Part shown: positions 41,511-50,297 of the stretch, in pieces | Layout: every line of letters starts with the position of its first letter | How positions within the stretch are numbered: the first letter of the stretch is position 1 | Source of the DNA: Mycobacterium sp. Marseille-P9652 | GTDB lineage: Bacteria > Actinomycetota > Actinomycetes > Mycobacteriales > Mycobacteriaceae | Length of the DNA: 50,297 nt | Direction of reading: 5' to 3' | Assembly (NCBI RefSeq): GCF_902652685.1 | Contig: NZ_CACRUY010000040.1 | Span: 1-50,297 of the forward strand | Position numbers and translations under genes: made by a program | The notes under the pieces: model-generated | Database searches by the model: none | Told to the model about the DNA's origin: nothing | What the model saw: only the letters and a program-made list of their open reading frames with translations

Positions 41511-42166
41511 CGCACCAGCGCCAACGCGAAGCCGTCCCAGCGCTTGGCGCCGACCGTCTGGATCACCGCGGTGTCGAGCCGGGGGTGCTCGCCCATCGCC
41601 TGCAGCGTCTCGCGCACCGCCCGCGCCTGCGCGTCGCCGGCCTGCGGCGCCAGCACCCTGCCCTCGCGAACCACGTTGTCCGCCACGATGAGTGCCCCGG
41701 GACGCGCCAGCCGGACCGCCCAGTCGAGGTAGGCCGGATAGTTTTCCTTGTCGGCGTCGATGAACACCAGGTCGAACGGGCCGCCGGTCACGCTGGGCAA
41801 CGTCTCCAGCGCGGCACCGACGAGCACGTCGACGCGGTCGGCGAGGCCGGCACGTTGCAGGTTGGCCCGCGCGACCTCGGCGTGCCGGGGCTCGTATTCC
41901 AGCGTCACCACCCGGCCCTGCGGGCCGGCGCCCCGGGCCAGCCAGATGGTGCTGAACCCGCCCAGCGTGCCGATCTCGAGGATCCGCCGAGCCTGCGTGG
42001 CCCCGGCCAGCAGGCTGAGGAACTTGCCCTGCTGCGCCGACACCGCGATCGGCGGCAGGCCAGCGGCGTCGCTGGCCTGTAAGGCCGCCGACAGGTCGGG
42101 ATCGTCGCCGATCAGCGTTGCGTCCAGGAAGGCGTCTACGTCGTGCGGGGTCGGTTCGTTGCTCAC
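41507..42166 (-). CDS. SAM-dependent O-methyltransferase (Rv0187-like)
   Basis: A 219-residue class I methyltransferase of the catechol/caffeoyl-CoA O-methyltransferase type. The SAM motif is ILEIGTLGGFSTIWLARGAG. The metal-binding Asp is in LVFIDADKENYPAYLDW, and a second metal/SAM site is LIVADNVVREGRV. It would methylate a hydroxyl of a catechol-like substrate with Mg2+ or Mn2+. GTG 42166 (followed by SNEPTPHDVDAFLD) gives the usual length and avoids a long Pro/Arg extension. Divergent from mymT, with the RicR operator between them, although its own promoter need not be copper-regulated. Confidence 0.9.
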   Translation of the reverse strand: MSNEPTPHDVDAFLDATLIGDDPDLSAALQASDAAGLPPIAVSAQQGKFLSLLAGATQARRILEIGTLGGFSTIWLARGAGPQGRVVTLEYEPRHAEVARANLQRAGLADRVDVLVGAALETLPSVTGGPFDLVFIDADKENYPAYLDWAVRLARPGALIVADNVVREGRVLAPQAGDAQARAVRETLQAMGEHPRLDTAVIQTVGAKRWDGFALALVR

Positions 42167-42220
42167 CCTCGCCACGCTAGCCGCACGGGGGAAGCCGTGC
42201 CCCATCCGGGCTGTTTACCC

Positions 42221-42242
42221 ATACCCCCTTAGGGTATATAGT
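42221..42242. promoter_or_regulatory. RicR operator and -10 of mymT
   Basis: ATACCC-N5-GGGTAT at 42221-42237 has the same arms and spacing as the operator at ricR. TATAGT at 42237-42242 is a perfect -10, directly abutting the right arm. RicR binding here would block transcription, so mymT should be induced by copper. Confidence 0.85.
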
Positions 42243-42297
42243 GACGGGGTGGTCGCCGGCCACCTGCAAGTCTCCGACACAGATAAGGGTGATTGAC

Positions 42298-42444
42298 ATG
42301 GCGAGTTACGAAGCCGGAACCGTGCTGAGCTGTGGCCACGAGGGCTGCGGCTGTCGGGTGCGGATCGAGGTTCCCTGCCACTGCAGCGGCGCCGGTGAGG
42401 CCTACCGCTGCACGTGCGGCGACGAGCTGACCCCCGTCCAGTAG
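42298..42444 (+). CDS. mymT: Copper metallothionein MymT
   Basis: A 48-residue, cysteine-rich Cu(I)-binding protein. Its seven cysteines are at 12, 17, 19, 27, 29, 38 and 40, plus His14 and His28, in the pattern [10 protein letters not shown], VPCHC and RCTCGDE that I recall for the M. tuberculosis metallothionein. It protects cytoplasm from copper overload. ATG 42298 is used, with AAGGG upstream; GTG 42289 is an in-frame alternative corresponding to the longer N-terminus of the M. tuberculosis form. The RicR operator and a strong -10 lie just upstream. Confidence 0.94.
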   Translation: MASYEAGTVLSCGHEGCGCRVRIEVPCHCSGAGEAYRCTCGDELTPVQ

Positions 42445-42474
42445 GCACACCGGCCGGCCGCGCGTCGGGCTCGT

Positions 42475-44598
42475 TCAGCGCCCGAACGTGCGGCCGGTCA
42501 GCGCCACCGGCGCGGCCAGCCGCCACGTGGCGGCCGAAATCCCCACCGCTACTCGGTGTTCGCCGGGCTCGATGCGCCAGCATCCCGCCCCGCCGTCGTA
42601 GCGGGCGAGCAGTCGCGAGTCGGCCTCGATCGTCACCCGCCGGCCCTCACCGGCCCCGAGTTCGACACGCCGGAATCCCAGCAGCCGCAGGCGCTGCCCA
42701 TCCGGAGCGGCGGTCAGGTACAGCTGGGGCACGTCGGCGCCGGCCCGGTTGCCGGTGTTGACGACGTCGAAGCTGGCGGTCACCGTGTCGCCGCCGGTGA
42801 CCACGAGGTCGCGGTAGTCGAATGTCGTGTAGGACAGGCCGTGACCGAACGCGAACAGCGGGTCCCGGCCGGTCCTGGCGAACCAGCGATAGCCGACGTC
42901 GGCGCCCTCGGCATAGTCGATGGTGCTGGGCGTTCCCCACGCCGCGTCCCGGCCGGGCAGCTCCGGGCGCGGCGTCTGCTCGAGGCTCACGGGGAATGTC
43001 ACCGGCAGGCGGCCCGATGGGTTAACCTCTCCCACAAGGGTTTCCGCGATGGCCCGGCCGCCGGCCTGACCGGGGTACCACGCCTGGACGATCGCCCTCA
43101 CGGAATCCGCCCACGGCATCGCGACCGGGTTGCCGGTCTCCAGCACCACCACCGTGTTCGGGTTGGCGCCGCACACCGCGGCGATCAGCGCGTCCTGCCC
43201 CCACGGCAGCGACAGGTCCGCGAGATCGAATCCCTCGCCCTCGGCGCGGACCGCGAACACGACCGCGACATCGGCCCGCTGCGCGGCCAGCGCCGCCTCG
43301 GCCGGGGCGATGCCGGGATCGAAGTCGATCTGTGCATGGGGCAGAAGCCTTCTCAGCTCGTCCACCGGGCTCGACGGCACCAGGTAGAGGTTGCGCATCC
43401 CAGCCTCCAGGCCGGTGCCGCCGATCGGGATCACAGCCGCGAAGCCGCCCGGCGGAACGACGGTGCTCGAGCCGTAACCGGCCGGGACGCCCGCCTGCGC
43501 GTAGCCGCCGATGACGGCTATCCGGCCCGCCGATTCCGGCGCCAACGGCAGGATCCCGTCATTGGCGAGCAGCACGATCCCCTCGCGCGCGATCCGCAGC
43601 GCGACCTCGTGATGGGCAGCCTCGTCGATTTGTGTCGCGCCGGAGGTGTTGTCCGCTCCCACGGCGAAGACCGACCGCAGGATGCGGCGGACCATGTCGG
43701 ACAGCCGCTCCCCCGTCAGCCTGCCGTCGGCGTAGGCGGAGCGCAGCGGCTCGCCGAATGCCTCCGCCTGCCACAGCAGGGCGTCGATCTGCGCCCCGCA
43801 TTCCTGGTCGAGCCCCGCCGTGGCGCACTCCCAGCTGGGCGTCGCGCCCCAGTCCGACATGACCCAGCCACGATATCCCCAGGCGCCCTTGAGGATTCCG
43901 GTCAGCAGGGCGCGGTTCGCGGCGGCGTACTCGCCGTTGACCTTGTTGTAGGCGGTCATCACCGCACCCGGCTGCGACCGCTCGATGGCGATCTCGAAGG
44001 CCAGCAGGTCGGATTCGCGGTGGGCGTCGGGGTCGATGACCGCGTCCAGGAAGTGCCGGTTGGTTTCGTTGCAGTTCAGCGAGAAGTGCTTGACCGTCGA
44101 GACGACGCCCTGCGCCTGGATGCCGTTGACCGACTCCGCGGCCATCGTGGCCGTCAGAAGCGGGTCCTCCGAGAGGTATTCGAAGTTGCGGCCGTTGCGC
44201 GGGTCCCGCGCGAGGTTCATCGCACCGGCGAGCTGGACGTTGAACCCGCGGCTGCGGGCCTCGCGGCCGATCACCTCCCCCGCGGCCCGGGCGAGCGACG
44301 GGTTGAAGCTTGCGGCCAGCGCCAGCCCGGCCGGCAGCGCGGTGGCAGTGTCGCCCGGCCGGAAGCCGGGATTGGTGACGCCCAGCCCGGCGTCGCTCAT
44401 CAGCAACGCGGGCACGCCGAGACGCGGCACCCCCGGCACGTAGCCCGCGCTCATTGGGGTGCCCGGCGGGATGCGTTCGTCGCGCACCGGCCACATCTCA
44501 CCGGCGCCCATCACCCCGACGAGCAGCGAGAAGCGCTCGTCGTCGGTCATGCGGGCCTCGACCTCACGCGCCCGGGCGTCGGGATCCAACTCGCTCAC
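42475..44598 (-). CDS. bglS: Family 3 glycoside hydrolase (beta-glucosidase-like)
   Basis: A 707-residue GH3 enzyme. The N-terminal TIM barrel carries the nucleophile Asp (about residue 249) in WVMSDWGATPSWE and the family motif GVVSTVKHFSLNCNETNRH. A second alpha/beta sandwich domain begins near ALRIAREGIVLLANDGILPL, and a C-terminal fibronectin-III-like domain includes AFGHGLSYTTFDYRDLVV. No signal peptide is seen, so it probably hydrolyses beta-glucosides in the cytoplasm. GTG 44598 overlaps the stop of the upstream metallopeptidase gene as GTGA, so it is the third gene of a coupled operon. Assigned by synteny with Rv0186. Confidence 0.92.
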   Translation of the reverse strand: MSELDPDARAREVEARMTDDERFSLLVGVMGAGEMWPVRDERIPPGTPMSAGYVPGVPRLGVPALLMSDAGLGVTNPGFRPGDTATALPAGLALAASFNPSLARAAGEVIGREARSRGFNVQLAGAMNLARDPRNGRNFEYLSEDPLLTATMAAESVNGIQAQGVVSTVKHFSLNCNETNRHFLDAVIDPDAHRESDLLAFEIAIERSQPGAVMTAYNKVNGEYAAANRALLTGILKGAWGYRGWVMSDWGATPSWECATAGLDQECGAQIDALLWQAEAFGEPLRSAYADGRLTGERLSDMVRRILRSVFAVGADNTSGATQIDEAAHHEVALRIAREGIVLLANDGILPLAPESAGRIAVIGGYAQAGVPAGYGSSTVVPPGGFAAVIPIGGTGLEAGMRNLYLVPSSPVDELRRLLPHAQIDFDPGIAPAEAALAAQRADVAVVFAVRAEGEGFDLADLSLPWGQDALIAAVCGANPNTVVVLETGNPVAMPWADSVRAIVQAWYPGQAGGRAIAETLVGEVNPSGRLPVTFPVSLEQTPRPELPGRDAAWGTPSTIDYAEGADVGYRWFARTGRDPLFAFGHGLSYTTFDYRDLVVTGGDTVTASFDVVNTGNRAGADVPQLYLTAAPDGQRLRLLGFRRVELGAGEGRRVTIEADSRLLARYDGGAGCWRIEPGEHRVAVGISAATWRLAAPVALTGRTFGR

Positions 44599-45098
44599 CG
44601 CACACCCTCTTTCGCGTAGACGACGCGCAGCACGTGCCCCAGCTCGGGCCCCATGACCAGTTCGGTCAACGCGCACAGCGTGGCGACGAACTCCGGCCCG
44701 TGCGCCGGCTCGGCCCGGCACAGGTGATGCGCCACCTCGTGCAGCACCACGAGCTCACGCAGCGCCCAGTCGGCGGTGTCCCGGTCGGGCACCGCGATCA
44801 CGCCCGTGCCGTCGCGGTATTCGTAGTGCGCCGCGGTCGCCGCCCGCCGAGGCCGGATCTTCAGCGGCGGCACCGTCGGCCACCGGTGCCGCACCGCGGG
44901 CAGGGCGAGCACGTCGTCGACGTAGCGCTGGACGGCGGCGATCGACCCGAACCGGCCCTCCGGCGGAAGCGTCAACTGCGTGCCGAAGAACTCCAGCACG
45001 GGCGAACCGTGCTCGGCCGCGCGGTCGAACAATGTCCGGACGAACTCCTCGGCGGCGTAGACCTTGGCCCTCTGCGAGTCCCTGGTGCCCGGGCTCAC
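44595..45098 (-). CDS. Small putative zinc metallopeptidase (Rv0185-like)
   Basis: A 167-residue protein with the zinc motif LVVLHEVAHHLCRAEPAHGP (HEVAHH, about residues 119-124), the only clear catalytic motif. Such small mycobacterial HExxH proteins have an unknown substrate. The rest has YRDGTGVIAVPDRDTADWAL before the motif. No signal or membrane segment. GTG 45098 overlaps the upstream gene's stop (GTGA) and its own stop overlaps bglS, placing it in the middle of a three-gene coupled operon. Confidence 0.82.
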   Translation of the reverse strand: MSPGTRDSQRAKVYAAEEFVRTLFDRAAEHGSPVLEFFGTQLTLPPEGRFGSIAAVQRYVDDVLALPAVRHRWPTVPPLKIRPRRAATAAHYEYRDGTGVIAVPDRDTADWALRELVVLHEVAHHLCRAEPAHGPEFVATLCALTELVMGPELGHVLRVVYAKEGVR

Positions 45099-45844
45099 CG
45101 GCCCAGCGCGCCGCGGGCGCCGGGCAGCTCCGGGCTGTTCCCGAGGCGCGCCCGCCGGCCCGCCCGATCGCCCGCGCGCCGGGCGGCCGACGAGTAGCCG
45201 GCCGACGCCCGGCTGGCATACCAGGTGCCCCGCGCCTTCGACGCGCCGCGGTAGAAGTCGTGGAGCTCGAGCTCCTTGTTGCGCAACGCGATCGCGGTTC
45301 CGGGCGGGCGTCGGCGATCCCTGGTGGCCTCGCTGCGGGCCTCGTCGCGCGCCTCGGCCAGGCGCTGGCCCACGCGCGCCCCGAAGGCCAGCTGGAAGTT
45401 GAGCCGGGCGGTGATGGTCGGCGTCGGCCGGTGCGCGCCCGTGGCGAGGTAAGCGTCCGACGCGCGCACCATCTGGACGACCAGGCTGGCGTACAGGGCG
45501 TGGGTGGCGTCGATGTCCTCGGGAAATCCGTACGCGTAGAGGAAGGCCGAGTTAGACGCCACGTCGCAGCGCACGTCATTGGCCGCGGCGATCACCACGA
45601 ACAGCTGCACGTAGGTCCGCAGGCCCTTGCTGCCGGCCGTGCCGATGGTGATGGTGCGCTGGGTCGGGGCCTGCGCGGCCGAGCGCTTGTCACCGTGGGA
45701 CCGCGCCACCGCCAGGTCGATGGACGCGGCCGTCGCCAACCGCTGCGCGGCGCTCATGAAGGCGTCGGCCTCGTGCGCGTTGTCGGTGCCTTCGGCCTGA
45801 CGCAATAGGGCGGCGATGCGGGCCAGCATCTTGTCGTCCGTCAT
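45095..45844 (-). CDS. DUF2786-type conserved protein (Rv0184-like)
   Basis: A 249-residue soluble protein whose N-terminal MLARIAALLRQAEGTDNAHE and ADAFMSAAQRLATAASIDLA is the DUF2786 signature. A middle helical segment with VQLFVVIAAANDVRCDVASN follows. The C-terminus is a basic, disordered tail rich in Arg and Ala (AARRAGDRAGRRARLG). No enzymatic motif recognised. ATG 45844 starts the three-gene coupled operon with the metallopeptidase and bglS; the monoacylglycerol lipase gene upstream is 45 bases away on the same strand. Confidence 0.85.
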   Translation of the reverse strand: MTDDKMLARIAALLRQAEGTDNAHEADAFMSAAQRLATAASIDLAVARSHGDKRSAAQAPTQRTITIGTAGSKGLRTYVQLFVVIAAANDVRCDVASNSAFLYAYGFPEDIDATHALYASLVVQMVRASDAYLATGAHRPTPTITARLNFQLAFGARVGQRLAEARDEARSEATRDRRRPPGTAIALRNKELELHDFYRGASKARGTWYASRASAGYSSAARRAGDRAGRRARLGNSPELPGARGALGR

Positions 45845-45889
45845 ACGCGCCAAATTACGGCAGCCCGGCGACACTCCGCTCGCGGCGGC

Positions 45890-46798
<909 letters not shown>

Positions 46799-46807
46799 TC
46801 ATGCCTC

Positions 46808-47806
46808 GTGGAGCTCCTTGCGGAAAACATCAAAGGCTCCGGCGCCGCCCGGGGTGATTTCTCGGCCGACGCCGAGCCCTACCGCCGCGAACTGCTCGCG
46901 CACTGCTACCGCATGACCGGATCGGTGCACGACGCCGAGGACCTGGTGCAGGAGACGCTGCTGCGGGCGTGGAAGGCCTACGACCGTTTCGAGGGCAAGT
47001 CGTCGATGCGGACCTGGCTGCACCGCATCGCCACGAACACCTGCCTCACCGCGCTGGAGGGCCGTCAGCGCCGGCCGCTGCCCACCGGGCTCGGCGCCCC
47101 GAACGCGGACCCCACCGCGGACCTGGTCGAACGCGCCGAGGTGCCCTGGCTCGAGCCGCTGCCCGACCTGGCCGACGACCCGGCCGACCCGTCGGTCGTG
47201 GTCGGGTCGCGCGAGTCGGTGCGGCTGGCGTTCGTGGCCGCGTTGCAACACCTTTCACCTCGCCAGCGGGCGGTGCTGCTGCTGCGCGACGTGCTGCAGT
47301 GGAAGGCCGCCGAGGTGGCCGAGGCGGTCGGCACCAGCACCGTCGCGGTCAACAGCCTGCTGCAGCGGGCCCGCGCCCAGCTGGAAGCCGTCCGGCCCAG
47401 CACGGAGGATCGGTTGCCGGCACCCGACTCCGCCGAGGCGAAGGACCTGCTGGACCGGTACATCGCCGCGTTCGAGTCCTACGACATCGATCGGCTGGTC
47501 GAGCTGTTCACCGCCGAGGCCATCTGGGAGATGCCGCCCTACACCGGCTGGTACCGGGGCGCACGCGACATCATCACGCTGATCCACCAGCAGTGCCCCG
47601 CCGAGCATCCCGGCGACATGCGCATGATCCCCCTGACCGCCAACGGCCAGCCGGCGGCCGCCATGTACATGCGCGCCGGGGAGGTGCACGTGCCGTTCCA
47701 ACTGCACGTGCTCGACATGGTCGACGGCCGGATTTCGCACGTGGTCGCCTTCCTCGACGGCGCGCTGTTCGCCAGGTTCGGGTTGCCCGGTTCGCTATTG
47801 CAATGA
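46808..47806 (+). CDS. sigG: ECF sigma factor SigG with SnoaL-like C-terminal domain
   Basis: A 332-residue extracytoplasmic-function sigma factor. Region 2 is YRRELLAHCYRMTGSVHDAE followed by DLVQETLLRAWKAYDRFEGK; region 4 is LSPRQRAVLLLRDVLQWKAA then EVAEAVGTSTVAVNSLLQRA. After about residue 205 a SnoaL/NTF2-like domain follows (RYIAAFESYDIDRLVELFTA and IWEMPPYTGWYRGARD), the architecture of sigma factors that use a fused C-terminal domain in place of an anti-sigma. GTG 46808. The stop overlaps the next gene's ATG (ATGA), so they are coupled. In M. tuberculosis sigG has other neighbours. Confidence 0.93.
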   Translation: MELLAENIKGSGAARGDFSADAEPYRRELLAHCYRMTGSVHDAEDLVQETLLRAWKAYDRFEGKSSMRTWLHRIATNTCLTALEGRQRRPLPTGLGAPNADPTADLVERAEVPWLEPLPDLADDPADPSVVVGSRESVRLAFVAALQHLSPRQRAVLLLRDVLQWKAAEVAEAVGTSTVAVNSLLQRARAQLEAVRPSTEDRLPAPDSAEAKDLLDRYIAAFESYDIDRLVELFTAEAIWEMPPYTGWYRGARDIITLIHQQCPAEHPGDMRMIPLTANGQPAAAMYMRAGEVHVPFQLHVLDMVDGRISHVVAFLDGALFARFGLPGSLLQ

Positions 47807-49200
47807 CGCCGATCGTCACCCCCGCGCCCGGCAAACCGTTCCTGCTGTTGGGCGCCTACGACATTGGTGACGTCGGCTACGTCGCCGAGGAATTCTTCGT
47901 GTCCGGGACCGCCACCTCGTACGCCGCGGCCGGCGAGTTGGGCCCAGACGGCCACTGGCCGGTAAACCCCTCCGCCACAGCCGATTACACCACCCGGATC
48001 GCGGCGCTGACCCCGGCCGACCCCGCGCGGTTCAACGGGACGGTGCTGGTGGAATGGCTCAACGTCAGCAGCGGCATCGACGCCCCGGCGGTGTGGATGA
48101 TGGCGCATCGTGAGGTCGTCCGCTCGGGCTACGCGTACGTCGCGATCTCGGCGCAGCGGGTCGGCGTGGAGGGCGGCACCAGCATGCTCGGTGCGGACAT
48201 GTCCCTCAAGAGCCACGACCCGGCGCGCTACGGCGGCCTGCACCACCCCGGCGACGCCTTCGCCTACGACATCTTCTCGCAGGCCGGGGCCCTGCTCGGA
48301 AGTGCCGGCGCCAGCGGAATTATGCGCGGCCTGCGGCCCCGGCACGTCATCGCGCTGGGCGAGTCCCAGTCGGCCATGTTCCTCACCACCTACATCAACG
48401 CGGTCGACCCGCTCGCGGGGGCGTTCGACGGCTTCCTCGTCCACTCGCGGTTCGCGGCGGGCGCGCCCCTCGACGGCAGCTCCATCTTCGACGAACACCG
48501 CGCGCGGCAGGCGGTCGCCTTCCGCCGGGACCTGCGCGTCCCGGTGCTGACGGTCATCACGGAGACCGACCTGTTCAGCGCCGCCCGGGAGGGCTACTAC
48601 TTCGCCAGGCAGCCCGACCACGAACGGTTGCGCGTCTGGGAGATTCCCGGCGCCGCACACGCCGACAACTACACGATCATGGTGGCGCCCATCGACAGTG
48701 GTTCGGCACCGATCGACGACCTCGCCGCCGCCTACGCGCCCACCGACACCTTGATGGGACAACGGCTTTCGCACTACATCAACTTCGCGCCGCAACACCA
48801 CTACGTCGTCCAGGCCGCGCTCGGCGCGCTCAACGCGTGGGTGGGCACTGCCGCGCCGCCGCCGACGGCCAGACCCATCGAGGTGCGCGACACCGAACAG
48901 CCGCAGCCGGTTCTCGACGCCAACGGCCTCGCGCGGGGCGGGGTCCGTACCCCTTGGGTGGACGTCCCGATCGCCCGGACGACCGGATTCGGCGGGACCG
49001 AGAGCCACATGTCCGCGATCTTCGGCTCCGGCGAACCCTTCGACACGGCAACGCTGAACCGCCTCTACCCGAACGGTATTGACGATTACCTACCGCGTTT
49101 CACCGCGGCGCTCGACGAGGCCATCGAGGCGGGTTTCGTTCTCGCCGCCGACCGCGCCGAGATCCGCGAGCTTGCGGCCGCCATGTACCCGAAGGGCTAG
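47803..49200 (+). CDS. Alpha/beta-hydrolase-domain protein coupled to sigG
   Basis: A 465-residue protein of the alpha/beta-hydrolase superfamily. The nucleophile Ser is in HVIALGESQSAMFLTTYIN (near residue 185), with acidic and His residues later in VLTVITETDLFSAAREGYYF and IPGAAHADNYTIMV. The N-terminus FLLLGAYDIGDVGYVAEEFF is not a signal peptide, so it is probably cytoplasmic. ATG 47803 overlaps the sigG stop as ATGA, which strongly suggests co-translation. Its substrate is unknown, and it is not the neighbour of sigG in M. tuberculosis. Confidence 0.85.
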   Translation: MTPIVTPAPGKPFLLLGAYDIGDVGYVAEEFFVSGTATSYAAAGELGPDGHWPVNPSATADYTTRIAALTPADPARFNGTVLVEWLNVSSGIDAPAVWMMAHREVVRSGYAYVAISAQRVGVEGGTSMLGADMSLKSHDPARYGGLHHPGDAFAYDIFSQAGALLGSAGASGIMRGLRPRHVIALGESQSAMFLTTYINAVDPLAGAFDGFLVHSRFAAGAPLDGSSIFDEHRARQAVAFRRDLRVPVLTVITETDLFSAAREGYYFARQPDHERLRVWEIPGAAHADNYTIMVAPIDSGSAPIDDLAAAYAPTDTLMGQRLSHYINFAPQHHYVVQAALGALNAWVGTAAPPPTARPIEVRDTEQPQPVLDANGLARGGVRTPWVDVPIARTTGFGGTESHMSAIFGSGEPFDTATLNRLYPNGIDDYLPRFTAALDEAIEAGFVLAADRAEIRELAAAMYPKG

Positions 49201-50297
49201 AACAGCCGGCTGTCCGGCGGGGGTCCGGGCACCGGGCGGACGAGGCCCCGTCCGGTGACGAGCGGAAGGTCCAGGGCCGACAGCAGGCCCGGCGGCGCCG
49301 CACACACCGCGGGAATGGCGTTGACCATCCGCGAGGCGCCCGCCATCCGCGCCCCGAGGTCGTGGTCGTAGTCCTCGGCCATCTCGAATTCGCAACGCAT
49401 GCTCGGCGATCCGTCGATCTCGACGCGATAGAGCCCGCGGCCCGACGCCGCCCCGTAGCCGAGATCCTTCGGCGGGATAGCGATGTGGGGTTGTGGCCAG
49501 TCGGGGGCGATGTCGTCACGCATGCGGGTCACGTGGTCGAGGACGAACGTGGCCTTGCCGCCGACGTAACCGGTCAGCGTCGAGCGCATCGCCGCGATCG
49601 TTCCGGCCGCGATGTGCCCGGTCGGGGTGTCGAACGCCTCGCCGGCGGGCACCCGCTCGACGCTCTCGTCGATGTGGTCGATCGTGACGCCCAGCCCGGC
49701 GGCCAGTTGGTGCAGCACGGGACCCCAGCCGAACGCGAACATGCCCGGCTGCGCGGCGAAGGCCCGGCACTCCGGCGGCTGGCCGAACCCGAGGATCTCG
49801 TACACCGCCGACTTGTCCGGGTAGGTGGCGTAGTTGAACATCTCCGTCACCCGCACCGACTCGATCGACCGCGACACACCCGTAAGCGTCAGCGGCAGAA
49901 TGTCGTTCGCGAACCCGGAGTCGATGCCCGTGGTGAAGAATGATACTCCCCCATCGAGCGCCGCCTGGCGCAACGGATCGGTCAGTGCACCGTCGACCGC
50001 GTCGGGGAACACCAACGGCACCACCGAACACGACACCACGTTCTTGCCCGCCCGCAGGATCGCCACCATGTCCGCCACCGCCTCGAGCGGTCGCAGGTTC
50101 GCGCCGGCGGCGTAGACCACCGCGTCGGCGTCACCGGCGAGCAGCGCCGCGGGGTCCTGTGTCGCGACCACCCCCACCGGTTCGGCCCCGCACAACTCCC
50201 CGGCGTCGCGCGCCGCTTTCGCGTCGCTGTGCACCACGAGGTCGACCAATTCCAACTGCGGGTGGTCGATCACCCCGCGCAGCGCGATGACCCCCAT
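49197..50297 (-). CDS. DapB-like NAD(P)-dependent reductase, N-terminus outside window
   Basis: A protein of at least 366 residues with a Rossmann-type N-terminal region (IALRGVIDHPQLELVDLVVH and DADAVVYAAGANLRPLEAVA) and a C-terminal part including FNYATYPDKSAVYEILGFGQ. The layout is that of dihydrodipicolinate-reductase-like dehydrogenases of mycobacteria, whose substrate is unknown. The Met at the window edge is most likely internal: the usual VQWATGNVG-type nucleotide-binding start should lie just beyond, so the gene is partial at its 5' end. It is convergent with the hydrolase gene and overlaps it by four bases. Confidence 0.8.
   Translation of the reverse strand: MGVIALRGVIDHPQLELVDLVVHSDAKAARDAGELCGAEPVGVVATQDPAALLAGDADAVVYAAGANLRPLEAVADMVAILRAGKNVVSCSVVPLVFPDAVDGALTDPLRQAALDGGVSFFTTGIDSGFANDILPLTLTGVSRSIESVRVTEMFNYATYPDKSAVYEILGFGQPPECRAFAAQPGMFAFGWGPVLHQLAAGLGVTIDHIDESVERVPAGEAFDTPTGHIAAGTIAAMRSTLTGYVGGKATFVLDHVTRMRDDIAPDWPQPHIAIPPKDLGYGAASGRGLYRVEIDGSPSMRCEFEMAEDYDHDLGARMAGASRMVNAIPAVCAAPPGLLSALDLPLVTGRGLVRPVPGPPPDSRLF

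Overview
The window is about 50 kb of high-GC chromosome from a slow-growing Mycobacterium. The main evidence is a gene order matching the Mycobacterium tuberculosis block Rv0216 to Rv0182c read backwards. Landmarks are fadE3, fadD4, pckA, trmB, mmpL3, mmpL11, zmp1, an L,D-transpeptidase, ricR, ilvD, mymT, bglS and sigG. A glycine-rich PE_PGRS-type tail at the left edge argues for a lineage that carries PE_PGRS genes; the species cannot be named from this sequence. Rv-number equivalences come from memory of protein sequence and gene order, not from a search. No tRNA, rRNA, insertion sequence or CRISPR array was seen.

Layout. 1-5.4 kb: PE_PGRS tail, hot-dog hydratase, FadE3, a small CD225-like membrane protein, then a coupled fadD4 and enoyl-CoA hydratase pair, all lipid/CoA metabolism. 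5.4-9.3 kb: a large LuxR-type ATPase regulator followed by three small unknown genes, in the place where nadR and Rv0213c would be expected. One small gene ends in a 13-base C tract that could switch between separate and fused reading frames. 9.4-14 kb: pckA and a pair of dynamin-like GTPase genes. 14-26.9 kb: the cell-envelope export core (trmB, NYN protein, mmpL3, AI-2E permease, flippase-like membrane protein, haemophore-like protein, mmpL11, HTH protein, two Mce-associated membrane proteins). 27-29 kb: zmp1.

29-33 kb: an accessory four-gene operon (HD hydrolase, nitroreductase, quinone-oxidoreductase-like enzyme, cupin) with a divergent GlxA/AraC-type regulator. 33-36 kb: molybdopterin oxidoreductase and its TetR regulator with a clear palindromic operator, then an intergenic stretch of 20-bp-spaced repeats where Rv0193c-Rv0195 are missing. 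36-42.5 kb: L,D-transpeptidase, MFS exporter, ricR, ilvD, nitronate monooxygenase, O-methyltransferase, mymT. 42.5-46.7 kb: a coupled DUF2786/metallopeptidase/beta-glucosidase operon and monoacylglycerol lipase. 46.8-50.3 kb: sigG coupled to an alpha/beta hydrolase that is not its neighbour in M. tuberculosis, and a DapB-like reductase running off the right edge.

How the genes work together: mmpL3, mmpL11, the haemophore-like protein, zmp1 and the L,D-transpeptidase all act at the cell envelope. ricR and mymT form a copper-response unit with near-identical operators (ATACCC-N5-GGGTAT). The best candidates for undescribed biology are the LuxR regulator with its poly-C small-gene operon and the GlxA-controlled HD/nitroreductase operon.
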